From positions 12,686,706-12,750,705 of the forward strand of contig NC_088296.1 in the NCBI RefSeq assembly GCF_032854445.1: a stretch of 64,000 nucleotides of DNA, in the 5' to 3' direction. Source of the DNA: Liolophura sinensis (taxonomy: Eukaryota; Mollusca; Polyplacophora; Chitonida; Chitonidae). Below, piece by piece: positions 19,725 through 34,700 of this stretch. The translations under genes and the position numbers were made by a program. Below the pieces are notes generated by a model. That model saw nothing but the letters and a program-made list of their open reading frames with translations, did not search any database and was not told the DNA's origin. Position 1 is the stretch's first letter, and every line of letters starts with the position of its first letter.

Positions 19725-22700
19725 GTAAGTGAACTTCTTTCAGTTTCAGTTTACTTTTGTTGATTGTAAATTATCGATCCAGACATTTGCAAGAGTGGCT
19801 TCATGCGATACACTTTAAAAGCACCACTGAATTACTGTCTTTAATTTCAACCGTACATTCCCCATCAGTGTGCGTATCTAATCAGATTTTTCATAGTACT
19901 ATATACAGTGCAATAATGAAAAATAACACAGCATTTCATTCTGTACTAAAGTTTATTTTGAAAATCAAAATATTTTCAGAAAAATGGTTTATTGGCCTGC
20001 TTACATCTCGTTATTAACACCATTTTCCCATGTGTGGTAAAATGGGTAGTATATTTTTTTATTTACTTTTTATATAATTATTAAAATTCCTTAATTATTT
20101 CTAGAATTATTTGAAATTTTCTTCTCAACATTACTTGGGATATTATAGGCCAAATCTGTGTCCCCTTGCAAAATGCACCATACATACTTGTGTATTACAG
20201 CCGCTTGGCGAATAAATAAGGCCACACACTCAAGGTTAAACTGTAGTAAAGGATATCTAACGTGATATCCATTGCACTAACCATGTTTTTCTCTGTCATT
20301 GTACATGTAACGTTAATTTCATGGAAGTATTCTTCATTTTTGTCCATCAAATTTTATGCTTAAGTTGTCATACAAACTGTTATACCATAAATATAACTAT
20401 ACGTGAATAAATAACAAGGAACATCGGGCAACAAACTGATAATGCTTTTCAGAACGTATACAACCGATTTATCTCATCTGGAATGGCTAAGCCACCGTGT
20501 ATCTCTCGATTGTTTTCATTTCATTTCTGTCTCGTCTGGAAAATGTGCTGTAGTCGAGTGAATTTGTATTCAAATCAATATTTGCGTCAATTATTGACCT
20601 AGGTTGAGGTAGGCGTCTAATTTGTTTAATGTGCGATAAAATCCTAGCTATATTCGGATATATAGGGTAGGTAAATAATTCATCTTACGCCTCGTAAACG
20701 GGCCGTGTGGCCAGACACTCTGGAGTCTGCTTCCCGGGGATATGGGTTGTATATTCATCGTGTTGAATTAAATCGCTAAGTTACATATATGAATATATTT
20801 TGAGTATCGACAACTTCTAACATGGTATTCGATTTGGATACTGATTTCATTCATTTCCCTAGAACATTCCTTCCGTCTTTCCAACGTCACTTACAACTGT
20901 TGATTTTTTGCAAGATGCTGTCCTTACTTTATACTTTATATACTTTCTTAGTCTCTTGGCGGTTCGCGTTAAACGTCGTTTTGGGAATTGGCCTAGTGGT
21001 TTTTGACTCGGAAAGCCTGTTTCGACACATAGCCTCTCACCGCTGACGCTGTGCGCTCGAACCGCACATTGTTTTCTGCTTTTTTGTGTACATTTTTATG
21101 TACACGCGATTAATGTCAAACTTTATGTAAAAGTTTTTTTTTTAATAACCTCCATCGTGTGCATGTGCAATATGTCACATCAGTTAAACTCATTACAGCT
21201 AACCCATGTAACATTAACAATACCACACACATGGTGAAACCAGTAACAATATACTTCTAGGGAGAATGGATGTCATTTCATTTTTTTCCTGTATTTTATG
21301 ATGTTTATACATATCCGCCCCCCACCACCCGTGAAATATGCCTGAGAGGGCTGTGAAACTGTCATTGTCCCTCATTATATTAAGACCATGTTTGGTGATG
21401 AACAACCCAACGTAACCCTTGCAGGCCATTACACAATATACTGCCGCAAAGGCTTATTGCTATTAGAGATAATTGGTTTCTGCAATCATTATAGTTCTAC
21501 TTACCAGTGACGTCACAAATTACACACCCGACATACCGCAATTTAACTCAGTTTAGTTAGACAGTGTTAAATTATATATGTAGCAGATATGGCAATTAGT
21601 AATTACGTCGTTGTACTCGACTAATGGGGAAAACGTTTAAACATAACGTGTTACCTGTAGTGTGAAATTTGAGTATATTAGGAGAGGTTATGCGCCGAAT
21701 GTTTTCCATAGTTATTGTGTGCATGCCAATTGATTTGATGCATGGCCATTGAATTACACACTAGACCGGCGTTCACCACACCTCCACCCCTCGTTCAACA
21801 GGCACGAGACAACCTCCTCGCTTATTAGGGCCGTGTTTTCTGAACCCGAAGAGAAGATTTCGTATGTGATTCATGCCAACGTCGTCCTGCCAATTCCAGG
21901 GGTCAAAGGTAGCACGTGTACTCCATAAATGATGACATATTCGACTTTGGTCATAGTACTGGACAAGTGGATGTTCTCTGTTTGTGTTCACGATTGTAAT
22001 GAAAGCGTAGCTGAGATACTTTTATACTGTTTTTCGCTTTATGACAGGATATTGTGTAAAATTGAAATATGGACAAAGAATTCAACATAGTGTGTTGTGA
22101 ACTACGTTAAGGTAATGGAAGTTATTGCATGTTAAATGTGAAGACAACTTCGCATTTTGAGTAACTCTAGACCAGTTACGTTTAATAAATTGCAGTTAAC
22201 ATAACTGCATTTTCTTTTACCTGATTCTGCTTAAGGTGTCATCACTGCTCTAGTTTTACTCTCAATGCTGTACCTTTTCAATTTACAATCGAAATCATAT
22301 TATAATCGGTTGTAGCTACAATGTCTTTGTGCAATCGGGCCGTTGCCTCGGAGTACTTAGTCCACCAGCAGCATCCTGGTTTATGCAGGATTACAATACC
22401 ATTAAAGGCTTACAGTACAAAGAGTAATAAAGTTACTTGGCATGAATTCAGCTCCACCTCATGCTGGCTTCCTCTCCGGCCGTACGTGGGAAGGTCCTCC
22501 AGCAACCTGCGGATGGTCGTGGGTTTCCCCCGGGCTGTGCCCGGTTTCCTCCCACCATAATGCTGGCCGCCGTCGCATAAGTGAAATATTCTTGAGTACA
22601 AACACCAATCAAATAAATAAATAAATAATTTGCGTGAGTTGCCAAAGTTTTGCTGAATGAAGAGAAATTTTAGACAATATTAGGCATTTTTTAAAGTTGC

Positions 22701-25700
22701 CAATAAAGCATGATTTAATTTCTTTCTTTTTTTTTCCTTGCCTGGTACTTGATGCTTAGCTCTATGCAAAGTGAACTCTTAACAAAAGAAGAATAAGTAA
22801 CAAAATACCGCAAATGATGTAACCGTAAATATCACGACTGCCACTGACATGAGCGAGGATGACATATAATGTGAATATAATTAAAGACGTACAGAATATA
22901 GAAAAACTAGAGTAGCGACCACAGTGTGATAGCTGAAAAATGGTCACACATAACCGGTGAAATAGGCCCCTTGTCAGATAAGCTCAGTGTGGGTTTTATT
23001 CTAACTGTTCATATAAATGCATAAAATAGCAGCAATTTACACGTCCCCCATGAAGGCTTTTCATATTTTTGTTTCTGGTAAGAGCGTAGTACAACATTTC
23101 ATGACTTCTATATATTTCATATTCATATAATGAAACTGGTCTTGGAAATGTGATTTTGGATTTATCGTTTAACTACACCGCCTGAGGGTGAACAGTGATT
23201 TGTCTAAATCGAGAGCCACTTACTTAGTTTACATGCAGGCCTACAAAACGATCAAAGAATCACAGCGCCTTCCACGTTGTCAAAACCTTCTGTTACAGAC
23301 TTTGTTTCGTCTTTTTCTGCATTCAATCACTCCGTCAAGTAAGTCCCAACACTGTTTGAAATGAACTATGGACATTAAAGCGGTAGTGAAAGTTATTTTA
23401 CTAACTTTGGCAATTTTGTCTCTGTCCTACTTCTCAGTGAATCTCAGTGACTATAAATGCTACTTGAGGTCACATCTAAAGGGACACATACCAGCCGGGA
23501 GCTTGTTCTGTGGTTGCATTTTCATTAAAAACTTTTACAAGCTCGTGGTCTTGAGGGCCCTCTAATTTATAACCACTTGACACGCTAAATATTTAGCTCA
23601 TTTTACAATTTACACATTGACGTACCATCAAAAATTTATTTCAGAAGCACGCGGGCAGCTTTAACAACTTATCACCCCGGACAGTAGGCATGTGGTGTAA
23701 TTCTTCAAAATAAAGACGTTTCCTAGTTACAACAGCGTTAGGTCGCCTGAAATAAATCACGGATTACGTTGACTATTATTTTCGATAGCCTGGAGATTCG
23801 TCCTTCATTTTGATCCGTTCTGTCACTGATCTTGATCTCAGTAATACGCACACGCGCTGACCTCCGGAAGTAAAAGGTTTGCTTTTCAACTGTGTGGATG
23901 AAGCATTGAGACTGGTGCGATGCGCCGATGATAAATTCTTTCCCTCCTCATTAACGTTGTGTTCTCGCTCCTCTCGAGGGAGGTCAGTTGGGATTATTTC
24001 CCACCATAGAACAAGACGATTAACCATGCCAGAGAGTGCAATTGGTAAACGTTCTTCTCAGTCAAGTATCGTGGAAGAGAAAATACCATATAATTTCCAA
24101 CTGACTAGTACCTTGCATGTGGAAACAGCGATATTATTGAATTTTTAGTTAAAACAACTCACGGGACCTCGTCTTTATTGTGAGTAGATAAATCGACACG
24201 GAAATATCCCACAAACACCGTGGCCAAATGGGTTCCGCTGAAAGTCTTAGTGGGCAGTCTCGCTCCCAGGAGATCTCGCGAGATTTGCACCAATTACTCA
24301 AATGTCCTAAATTATTCTGGTTCTATACTTCATCACTGTCAACGTGGGCCTCTGGGGGAAGGGTTCAGTGATGTGTCCCACGCACCTACCAAGATCCTAC
24401 TGTATCGTATGAAAAACGACAGGCAGTCCATCGTACGTTAAACCACGTGTTGCGCATGCGTTGGTTCATCTAGTACTTTATTAGATGTACTAGACCATGG
24501 CAACCTTTCCTTCACTGGTTGCATAAACTTTAAAATGCCACTGACACAGTTTTTAGAGTGCCGGAAGAATTAAAATATTTTTTTTTGTGTGTGTGTTTAA
24601 ATCTTTTTGTAGGTGGTTTATTTACACCCTGATATAAGACTGTTTTTCCACATTCTGAGCAAACCACTGCTACCGTGTACGGCTTAGGCCCACGCAACGT
24701 GTTAATTGGTCAGATTGCGTGAAATATAAAATAACTTACATCTAGGGACCCGGGACTTGACTATGAAGTAACGTGTTTAATTTGTCATCCTGTTTTAACT
24801 TAAGAACACAAATGCAGTTTGCTTCATGTCGGTATCTATTAAAGGGAAAGACGGTCAAAAGTTGTAACTTTGAAGTGAGCTAGCTAGATAATTATTTCTT
24901 AAATTCAACCAAACCCACGGTGCTGTGCATGGGTTGTTAAATTTGCTACTGTTTAAACATTTATACAGGAACAGTTGTAACTAGAACTGCAAAGCGTCCG
25001 TAACTCAGTTGGTTAGCGCGCTTGCGCAGCGTAATGATCCAGGAGTCTCTCACCAATGTGGTCGCTGTGAGTTCAAGTCCAGCTCATGCTGGCTTCCTCT
25101 CCGGCCGTATGTGGGAAGGTCTGCCAGCAACCTGCGGATGGTCATGGGTTTCCCCCGGACTGTGCCCGGTTTCCACCCACCATAATGCTGGCCGCCGTCG
25201 TATAAGTGAAATATTCTTGAGTACGGCGTGAAACACCAATCAAATAAATGAATAAATGAGTAACAAGAACTGCTGTAGTTTTATAGCTTTCAAACAGTCT
25301 CAAAGAATGGTTTTCGGCCTCTGCTTCAGTACACATCAGCTTGCTACATGGCAATGTTTGTAACAGCTCAGCAGCATAGCGATGCTGGTTTATTAAGATG
25401 TACAAGCCGCTTTGAAAAATGATTGACAGTTAACCAGGCAGTTCAAGTCCATATAATTGTCCTTTTACATTCTAGGTCTAGATTAAACGACAAAAGCTGT
25501 TAATCGCAGCGCAAAGATGTTGGCATCCAGAATAGTGTACACCCCGTGCTACATTTTCGTGTTAGTTACATTTTTTTTATCTCTCGTAGTTTTTAATTTT
25601 CATGCCATTGAAATTACGTGCCGGTAACTTTCAAACCCTAAATCTTAATTTAACCACCATGGATATGTCCATTTTGGTTATGTAATAGTAACAATGCGTG

Positions 25701-28700
25701 CCCTCCCAGGGAAGTGGGGGGGGGGGGTGGTGGTCAGTTACGCCTGATGAGATCACATGTACATTTAATCACTATCCAAATGACAATTTCCGCTAACAAG
25801 GCTAAACATGGCCAGAACCACAGGGACGATTGGCGGTAGATATACGGATAATTGAATGATTGAACGTTGTATGACCCCGGGGCTGGTAATAATGACCAGC
25901 ATTGTGGGAACTCACATATAAGATTTTAGACGTCAGGTATTTTCATTCAGTAAAACTGGTACCATATCATACCAACAGAACTCCGACAATAATCGGCTTA
26001 GGTCAATTCAGCTAAGCTGTTGGTATCTTCAAAAAACTTTAAATATTCAACGTAGATTGCGTAGTCTATGGGCCAAGAAATTTCAATTTGTGATACATGC
26101 ATTTGATTTTTTATTTTGTCAATAGCTTAATTACTGCCGTAGCAAGTGAAACGAGCTTTTATAACCACTTTATAATTTATAATCATTTGGTACACTAAAT
26201 ATTTAGCTCATTTTGCCATTTACAAATTGACGTACGATCAAAAATGTATTTCAGAAACACGCCTGCATTTTTAACAAGTTATCACCCCTGACAGTAGGCA
26301 TGTGGTGTAATCCTTTGAAATAATGACGTTTTCTTGTTACAACAACGTTAGGTCGCCTGAAATAAATCACAGATTGCATTGACTATTTTTTAGAATGGAT
26401 CACAGTTTGCTCACTTGACCGTTGTTGGGACATCCTTTGGCCTAGCGTTGTTTCTCTTTGTTACTGCAGCCGTGAATTTCCTGCATTGTTATAATTTTAT
26501 CGTCTATTCCGATAGCCTCGAGATTCGTCCTTTACTTAGATCCGCTCACTCAGTGATCTTGATCTCTGTAATGTCGGCCTCTACACACAAGCTGACCTCC
26601 GGAAGTAAAAGGTTTGCTTTTTCAACTGTGTGGAGGAAGCATTGAGACAAGTACAAATTATTTATGCCCTTACACACGTGTTGTCTATTAGGCGAACGCG
26701 AAGCTTTGGCCGTTCCCTAATATCATATTTTAGGTTTGGTTCCGAAATCTTCACATATTAGATAAACAGACATGGACTCATCGATTTCGAGTAGGCCTAC
26801 ATTTACACATTGCATAGTTTGTAAAATGTCAAAGCTCATTCAGTTGAACGTAATGACTCGGTTTTATATAGGCTTTTTATCGCATGCCTCTGGTGACGGT
26901 ACCAAGCTGTAATTGTCACCACGACGCTTTAAAGGCGGAACTCAGTGACGCTGTAAAGACGGTACTCATTGACGCTGTGCATTACAGAGCAGCGATGTTA
27001 AAACTGGAATTTCGGTCAGGTTCTAAATGATAGCATTTAGGGGAGCAGTAAATAATAGTGTTCCATATAAGACCACAGATAGTTCTAAAGAATAAACACA
27101 GTGATATCTTGATGATCGACGGTTGGCAGATTGGTTAACTTGCCAAGGTCGGTAAGTCTTCCCGAACAGTCCAGTTTCCTCCACCACTATTACTGACAAA
27201 CATTATTATGGGAAAATTTCTTGAGTATAGCGTAAAACAAAAATCAAAGACTAAACGGTGAAATACGGCCTCTTTTAGGTTAGGGCTTTATGTAAATTCA
27301 TGTAATTCATGTAAATGCTTAAACAGTAACAACTTACACTCCTTTAGTACCGTGGCAGGACTAATTTGAACATGCAGCGATGTCAAATGTAATTCATCAG
27401 ACGTTACCAGTCGACGACAAAAAACAAATTTTTGAATAAGGTCGCGTGTACGGGTATTGTGGTATAACTGAAGGATTTTCGTCGCCATTCTCTGTCATAG
27501 TGTGGACAAGTGTAAATATATTCACCATCTAATGTTCCAAGTTGATAAATAGGCCGACCTCTCATTCTTGTTTTCTGAAGAAGATTTTTCGTATGCTTTC
27601 ATTATCACCACCATAACACCACGGTATATTGTCAGAATGTGCAAAACGGCTTAGCGGAATTACATTTTTCATTTTAATTTATTTTACTTATTTCAACTCC
27701 GAATAGTGACTCTTTGTAAAACGAAATGAAATTCAGACAGTAAAAGGTCGGGAAGATGCCTTGTCTTGCGCAAGTGCAAGAATGATTATTCTCTGTCATT
27801 CAGATGTATAATATCAACCGTTCTTTTCCGCTTCGCTTCAGTAGGAACCTTGACTGAATTAAACACCGAAGGTTTTCGACCCAGTTAAAAAGATGAGATT
27901 TAAGTCATTCAACGAAATCTCGTGCCTTGTTGCACTCAAGCCCCTTACTGCTTCCCGTGAAGGGTACATGTTAAATGATCTAATGTCAAAAATTCGCCAG
28001 AAAGACCTACCAGTCCAGCAAGGGTTAGCGCGCTTGCGCAGCGTAATGACCTAGGAGCCTCTCACCAATGTGGTCGCTGTGAGTTCAAGTCCAGCTCATG
28101 CAACCTGCGGATGGTCATGGGTTTCCCCCGGGCTGTGCCCGGTCTAGACCCACCATAATTCTGGCCGCCGTCGCATAAGTGAAATATTCTTGAGTACGGC
28201 GTAAAACACCAATCAAATAAAATAAATAAACAAGACAGCAACGATTGTTGATACCTGGTATCGAATAACCTGTAAAATACATGTATGTGCGTTCCATGCA
28301 ATCAAGGCTTTTTGCTGACAGTTCATGGGAATGTCTAAATTGTAGCACTCAACAGCAATTTGACAGCATGTGTCGTCATTTTAACATTTGCAACATCCAT
28401 TCTGAAGAAGTACTTCACGCCCATTGCGCATGCACCGATAATGCATTATTTCCATTCACATTAACTTTGTCTCTTATACCATTTTCCTCTCGAGGGAGGT
28501 CAGTTTCCCCCGCAAAACAAGACGATTAATTATGCCAGAGAGTACAATTGGCAAACACGCTTCTCAGTCACCAAATATCGTGGAAGAGAAAATATCATAC
28601 AATTCCCAACTGACTAGTACCTTGCATGTGGAAATAGCGATATTATTAAGTTTTTAGTTAAAACAACTCACGGGACCTCGTCTTTATTATGAATGGACAA

Positions 28701-31700
28701 ATCGAAACGGAAATAATCCCACAAACACTGTGACAAAATGGGTTCCGCTGAAAGTCTTAGTGGACAGTCTCGCTCCCAGGAGATCTCGCGAGATTTGCAT
28801 CAGTTAGTCAAATGTCCTAAATTATGGTGGTTGTATATTTCATCACTGTAAATGTGGGCCTCTGGTGGGGAGGGATCACTGATGTGTCCCACGCACCTAT
28901 CAAGATCCCACTGCGCGGGTATTAAGAACGAAAGGCAGTATATCGTGCGTTAAACCAAGTAGTACGTTAGGTCATTAAAAACATGGTAACCTTTCCTTCT
29001 CTGGCTGTATAGAGTTTAAAGTGTCACTGATACCGTTTTTAGGCCCTTACCTCAGTCTTTTTCCTCTGTCCTTCAGTTCCTGTATCTATAAGTGCGCTTT
29101 TCTTTGTCAACATTAGATATAACATACAATATGCCGTTTAACAATGAAGGAAACCATGTTTATGTTAAACCCGTTTTGGAAAGAGGGAAACCGGCTCTCC
29201 TTTTTTAACTGATAGACTTTGCATTAAGGAAACCATTGCACCTCATACGACTGAGCATTCAGGATATAACGATGCACGTTAACGATGCACTATTCGTAAA
29301 GCGTCACACCTTGCTTACACGATCGACGGCCGAGAAACATGGAAACTATCGTATCTTTCCATTGCGATCGGTCGTTTTGGAATGAAGGAAACTGTCGCAC
29401 TGTACTCACACGACAGAGGCCTAAGAAGGAAGGACACTCTTATCAGCGTACAGGGCTAAGAGAGAAGGACACTCTCACCACCATAGAGGCCTAAGAATGA
29501 AGGAAACTGTCGCACCTTTCTTACAAGACAGACGTCTACTTAACAATGGACGCTGTTATACATTTCTGGTACAATCGAACTTTTTGGAATTAAGTAAAAT
29601 GTAGCACCATTATTATACGACGTAATGACGTAAATAAAATTTAGGAATGAACGAAACCGTCTTTCCTTTTAGCCGATAGACTTTCAGGAACGAAGGAAAC
29701 CGCTGTACTCACAAGAGTGATCTTTTACGGTAGATTGTTGCATTATAGTACAATGCAATATGAAGCCCTCTCCCCTTTGTTGTGCGTTAGACGGTTAAGT
29801 GAGCAGGAAACTGACGCATCTGTATTACAGGATCAACTGTTTTGATATAGAAGAAACCGTCTTTGTGACAAACCCTATTTAACAAAGTTGTTTTTGATGT
29901 ATATAATTAGAAAAACCCCAAGTCTTCAATAAAATTTTTAATGTACTGATCAAAAAGGTAAAATTTTGACAGATACATTGTCTTACATATGTATTATTTA
30001 TTGAACGTATGTACTGTGAGTTGACAGTATCCTAAAAGTAAATACTTTTGCAAAGCGAAAGTAAATTTTTCGTGGAATCCTTATCCGTTGCATTGCAACA
30101 CTGCTTCGCCTAGGTTACTCTGCTGGTCAAATAGTCTAGTCAGCTAGGATCAACACTCCTAGAGCAATGACTTTTTTTCTTTTCTTTTTTTTTTTTGATT
30201 GGTGTTTTACGCCGTACTCAAGAATATTTCACTTATACGACGGCGGAAACCGGGCACTGCCCGGGGGAAACCCACGACCATCCGAAGGTTGCTGGCAGAC
30301 CTTCCCACGTACGGCCGGAGAGGAAGCCAGCATGAGCTGGACTTGAACTCACAGCGACCGCATTGGTGAGAGACTCCTGGGTCATTACGCTGCGCTAGCG
30401 CGCTAACCAACTGAGCCCTAGAGCAATGCCATGCTCTGTGAGAATCCATCCGCTAAGGCTTAGGAACCCGCTGCCAAAAGGCCATGTCTGACAGGTCAAA
30501 ATTTGAAATGTGATATTAAAGTTTACCTTTGGGCCTAAAAATTAAACTTTCTACCACGTAATCAATGTTATCTTAAGACAAAATTAATCCAAATTTCATC
30601 TTAAACAATGGGGATTTAAGTCAGACTTGGCTTTGTGAAATGGGCCCACCACTAATGACTGTATCTTGGAAAGCCATTTTGGTAACAGTATGCTGATGAT
30701 AAAGCTACATTTACACAGCCTATATTCTAGTCCCCTTGTATTGTTCCGCGCTAAATATCAGCCACAAAATAAGCACCAACTTAGTGTAATCTTACACAGC
30801 GGTTCCCAGTGTGTCGACTTTGGCTTTACATCAGGAGAATTACAAGGCGCCGGGTGAGGCGCGGTCGTTTACAACTACTGCCAAGGAAAATCTGTCGGAT
30901 TTTCTCGGCTCAGAAAGCTCTCTGCAGTCCCAGAAGTGGCACATTTTCAAAATGAAACCTTATAAATAATAAAAAAAAACAAATGGATTGTCAAAATTAC
31001 AAACAAAACACCGAAAGCTTTTAAATCCGATCTTGGCGTAACGACAGCATTTGGGATTTGACGGGATCCCTAGAGTATTTGTGTGTTAAGGACTGATTTG
31101 TTACCAGCAAGCACATAATCAATACTATTCCTCTTTCATACGGGTAGCTACTATAAATTATTCCATGCTTGCCTCTCTGGTTTGGGTTTGTATACTGAAA
31201 CGAAACGTGGACAGAATGGTATCAGTTCTCCCACGACTTCTCACTTCGTGCTCACGGCTTGGAGGTGCAAAGTTCCCGGTGTGCAATGGCATTCAGCGAT
31301 AGCCAATTATGGAAGCTGTTACAAAGGGCGTCAGCTGGCCAATGTGCAACAGGCAGCGTGTTCAGTTGGTTTGCTCCCCACAGCAACGCTAGAGCCTTCC
31401 TAGCACACTTTTAACTCCATCACAAGCGCTAATGGTTGGGCATTTATAAGGTTTAAAACAAAAACGAAGGGGAGATGATATCACCTGGGATTTGAACGGT
31501 TTATAACGAAATCCGAACAGAAGATGTGAGGAACTGTATGCCAGGCGATAAACCCATGTAACGAGGGAACCAGCCCTGATGCTATTCACCCCACAGGTTT
31601 TAATCGCACAGAATTATTGGACAGGCATTTAACCAAGGTACACTTTCAGCCTACGCAGAAAAATAGCCGCCCAGAAGTCAGATTATCGGAAGAGTTACTC

Positions 31701-34700
31701 ACGGCAGATGAAGCCTGAAATCCTTTAACCTGCTGCGCGAACAACGCCGAGAAGTCCGTTGCCACTTTTGATGCTAGGTGTGGTTTTGTCATAACAAATG
31801 GAACATATATCTTGCTCGGTTTTATAATGATGCCGTTTTAAAATATTGTCATATCCGTTCCTAAAAGTCAGGCAAGATGGTTTGGTTTTCACCAGTCTGT
31901 TTCCTCTTCCTGTATTCACTAGGTAAGCCATTTATTTATTTAAATCTTCATTTACTTATTGGTACATCTGTTGATGTTCATGTATTTAGTTAGATATTTA
32001 TTCCTGCATTTACTGACTGTTAGTACAGTTTAAGTTCACTTTAGATATTTTCATTACAAGACTTGCCAGTGACCAGAAAAGTTTATCCTTTTCTGTATAT
32101 AATAACCAGATTGTTCATTAATCTGATTAATATTTTACGCCGTATTCAAGAATATTTCACTTATATGACGGCGGTCAGCATTATGATGGGAAAAAATTGG
32201 GTACAGCCCTGCGAAAACCCACGACTATTCGCAAGTTGCTGGCAGAAGCACGTATGACCAGGAAAGGTTTTAATTAATCTGTTATCTGTAACAAAGGAGA
32301 AATATTACTTGGTTCGAAATCTGGGATCACTTTCACAAAATTTCGTAACTTAAAATATCTCGTAAGATTTTTTATAAATGACGTTGTCTGGGTTATGGCC
32401 ATTTTACGGCCACATAATTTACGATCGAAAATTACGAAAAACTGATTTACGAAGTGTTGCGAAAATGGGCCTTAGAACATTGCATCAAAAAGGGATTTGT
32501 GACATTAGCCATTTTTACAACTTCCACCCAACTAGGTAAACTATAGATTGATTAATAGCGACTACAGGACGGTATTTACTATCGCAGGGGTGATTAGGGC
32601 CAGTTCTGATGTAAGTGTGGGAGTCTAAATGTCAATAACGACACACTGGCTAAACTCTGACCAGTCATTCTACACAATTATAACAATTATTAGTGGACAT
32701 TATAATTACGATGCTATTTACAGTTGAATAATTAATTAAGGACCTACATGTATGTTGTATAGTGGCTGTATAAATAACTCAGTGGGGGGGGGGGGGAGGG
32801 TGAAGCGAAACACCTGTGCACGAGAGGGTTCTGCCCGTGATTTCCAGACAAGGGGGAGGAGATAATTTTATCTTCTAGTGTTACTGAAGGTTTATTCAAA
32901 CCTGACGATGTACATAAATATACAATGACAACAAGGCAAAGATATGACGATGATTATTGGGATGATGGTACAAATACATGAAAATAACATGATGTTGACC
33001 TTAATGAACTTGGTGACAAAAAAAAATACAATATGGTTTTCTTCCTGAGATATTAAAACACAGTAGCCTGAATAGCAACATGTTCCAAACGGCTTGAAAA
33101 TCCACACATCACACATGCTTGCCTAAATGTTTATCTGGAATGTAACCGTTAGATAGCCATCAAACATTAATTCAAATTAATGACATTGAAGTAATGTATG
33201 AAACACTTGACGAATCATTATCTATTACACGAGTACATGTAATACAGTGCCATCGAATCCAATCTGACTATTGCTACAACTGTATAATAGAGCGATAAGT
33301 TCGTTAAAGAAAGGCGTTTCCTAACGAAAATTCGTTCATTTCGTCGCAAACCTCTCCATTCTCCGGGAATCTTCCCCCAGGGGGTGAAGGGCTTAGGATC
33401 CAACTCCACAAACTCTCACAACACTTTCATCAATCAGCTTTATTCGTAAGTAACTCACTTCATGACATTTCACAACACACATCGCCGTTGAAACCCACAT
33501 CGTTGGTACGCCTAAGTGGGTGGACTAAAGAGGTTATTATACTGGAGGGTGGAACTTAGTAGTCTCCAAGACATGACCACAGGGCTAGAATATACAGCAT
33601 GTAAACATGATGCCATATATACAACAAAGCTTGAGCTTCATTAAAATACGGAAAACATGAGTCGCTTACAGAAGCCCTGGGGTCAACATCATATACCCAG
33701 CCTACGTCGCTTGCGTCCATCTGATGCATAAGGTTTCATTCTGTTTTGTAGTACTCGCTTATAGTCTAGCATTTAACACCAACCTCACGAATATCAACTC
33801 TCCAGTGATTCCCGCCTCTATTTTAGGAGAGCGCTTAAGTTTTGCAGCTGTCGAGGTTGGAACTGATATACGAACCATGTGCCTCTGCTCTAAACCTTTA
33901 ATACGCTTATTACCAAGGGTCGCTGCTTGGATAACGAGAGAGACAGATACAGTTCCGAATCAGGCCTTAAACATCCTGATTTCCACCAAAATATAATAAA
34001 TTGCAGCTTGTCCCAAGGCCCAAACTCCGCATAAAGTGTAATCCAAATCGATGCATATAACGTTTGCAGATGGACAGACCGACAAACACCGGAATATAAC
34101 ATAATCTCTTTGGTCACAATATATGTTGTCATTCAATCTTCAGCTCAACTTATCCTTGTATCCATTTCATGTTACGTCCTGCCAACACCGAGTCCAACAT
34201 TTCTATATGTTACTTGAGTTAATGAGTTCCGCCTGTAACCACTGTCCAGTGCAGGTTCGTTTTGAAAACGGATTGCCCTTAAACAGTTTCAACAGTGTCA
34301 AATAAAAATGCAATCACTAAGTTAAAAACAAAAAAGTCAAAGAGAAAAATACTGAAACCGTAAAGAATGAAACATTCGAGAGTGAAACCATTTAGAGTGA
34401 AACCGTTCATGCCGAATGAAGCCCTGAAAAATCCACAGACTTTCTATAATTGAATTGGGTATGTACAGATTATAACTGAATCATGAAGTTAACAATAGTT
34501 TGCCCACGCAGGGCTTCAGACATCTGTGGCAATCTTCTAGCTATCTTCAGTCCGTTTTATATCGAGCAGGAAATTTGATGTGCGTATCAACTGTCATTTT
34601 GCTTATGACTTTTACCATTCCCTCGGTCGGTCGTGGGTTTTTCGATAATTAAGAAATATGAAAGCAGATCAGAATGATAGGATGATATTCGACCTTGTTC

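Larger units (their letters stand above)
19725..31876 (+). other. Receptor gene intron 1, between alternative first exons
   Basis: Twelve kilobases with SINEs (22450-22629, 24991-25259, 28022-28230, 30170-30416), a dispersed repeat at 20744-21010, a duplicated segment at 23565-24557 and 26165-29043, a decayed minisatellite at 29130-29870 and fragments of a third dispersed family. No exon other than the two first exons was recognised. The upstream promoter of exon B must lie in its last part but no motif is convincing. Confidence 0.65.

Noticed and set aside
23368-23565. Third alternative first exon (MDIKAVVKVILLTLAILSLS)
   Set aside because: The leader is hydrophobic, but the only GT in the right phase (a then gtgact) is a weak donor and the frame runs on without signs of splicing.
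30500-30660. Possible third foldback element ending in tttgtgaaatgggcccac
   Set aside because: One end resembles the other foldback elements, but no convincing inverted partner was found.
33724-33996. Another signal-peptide-like start (MHKVSFCFVVLAYSLAF)
   Set aside because: The phase-compatible GT (gtctag) is not a plausible donor, so no link to the exon at 36880 can be supported.
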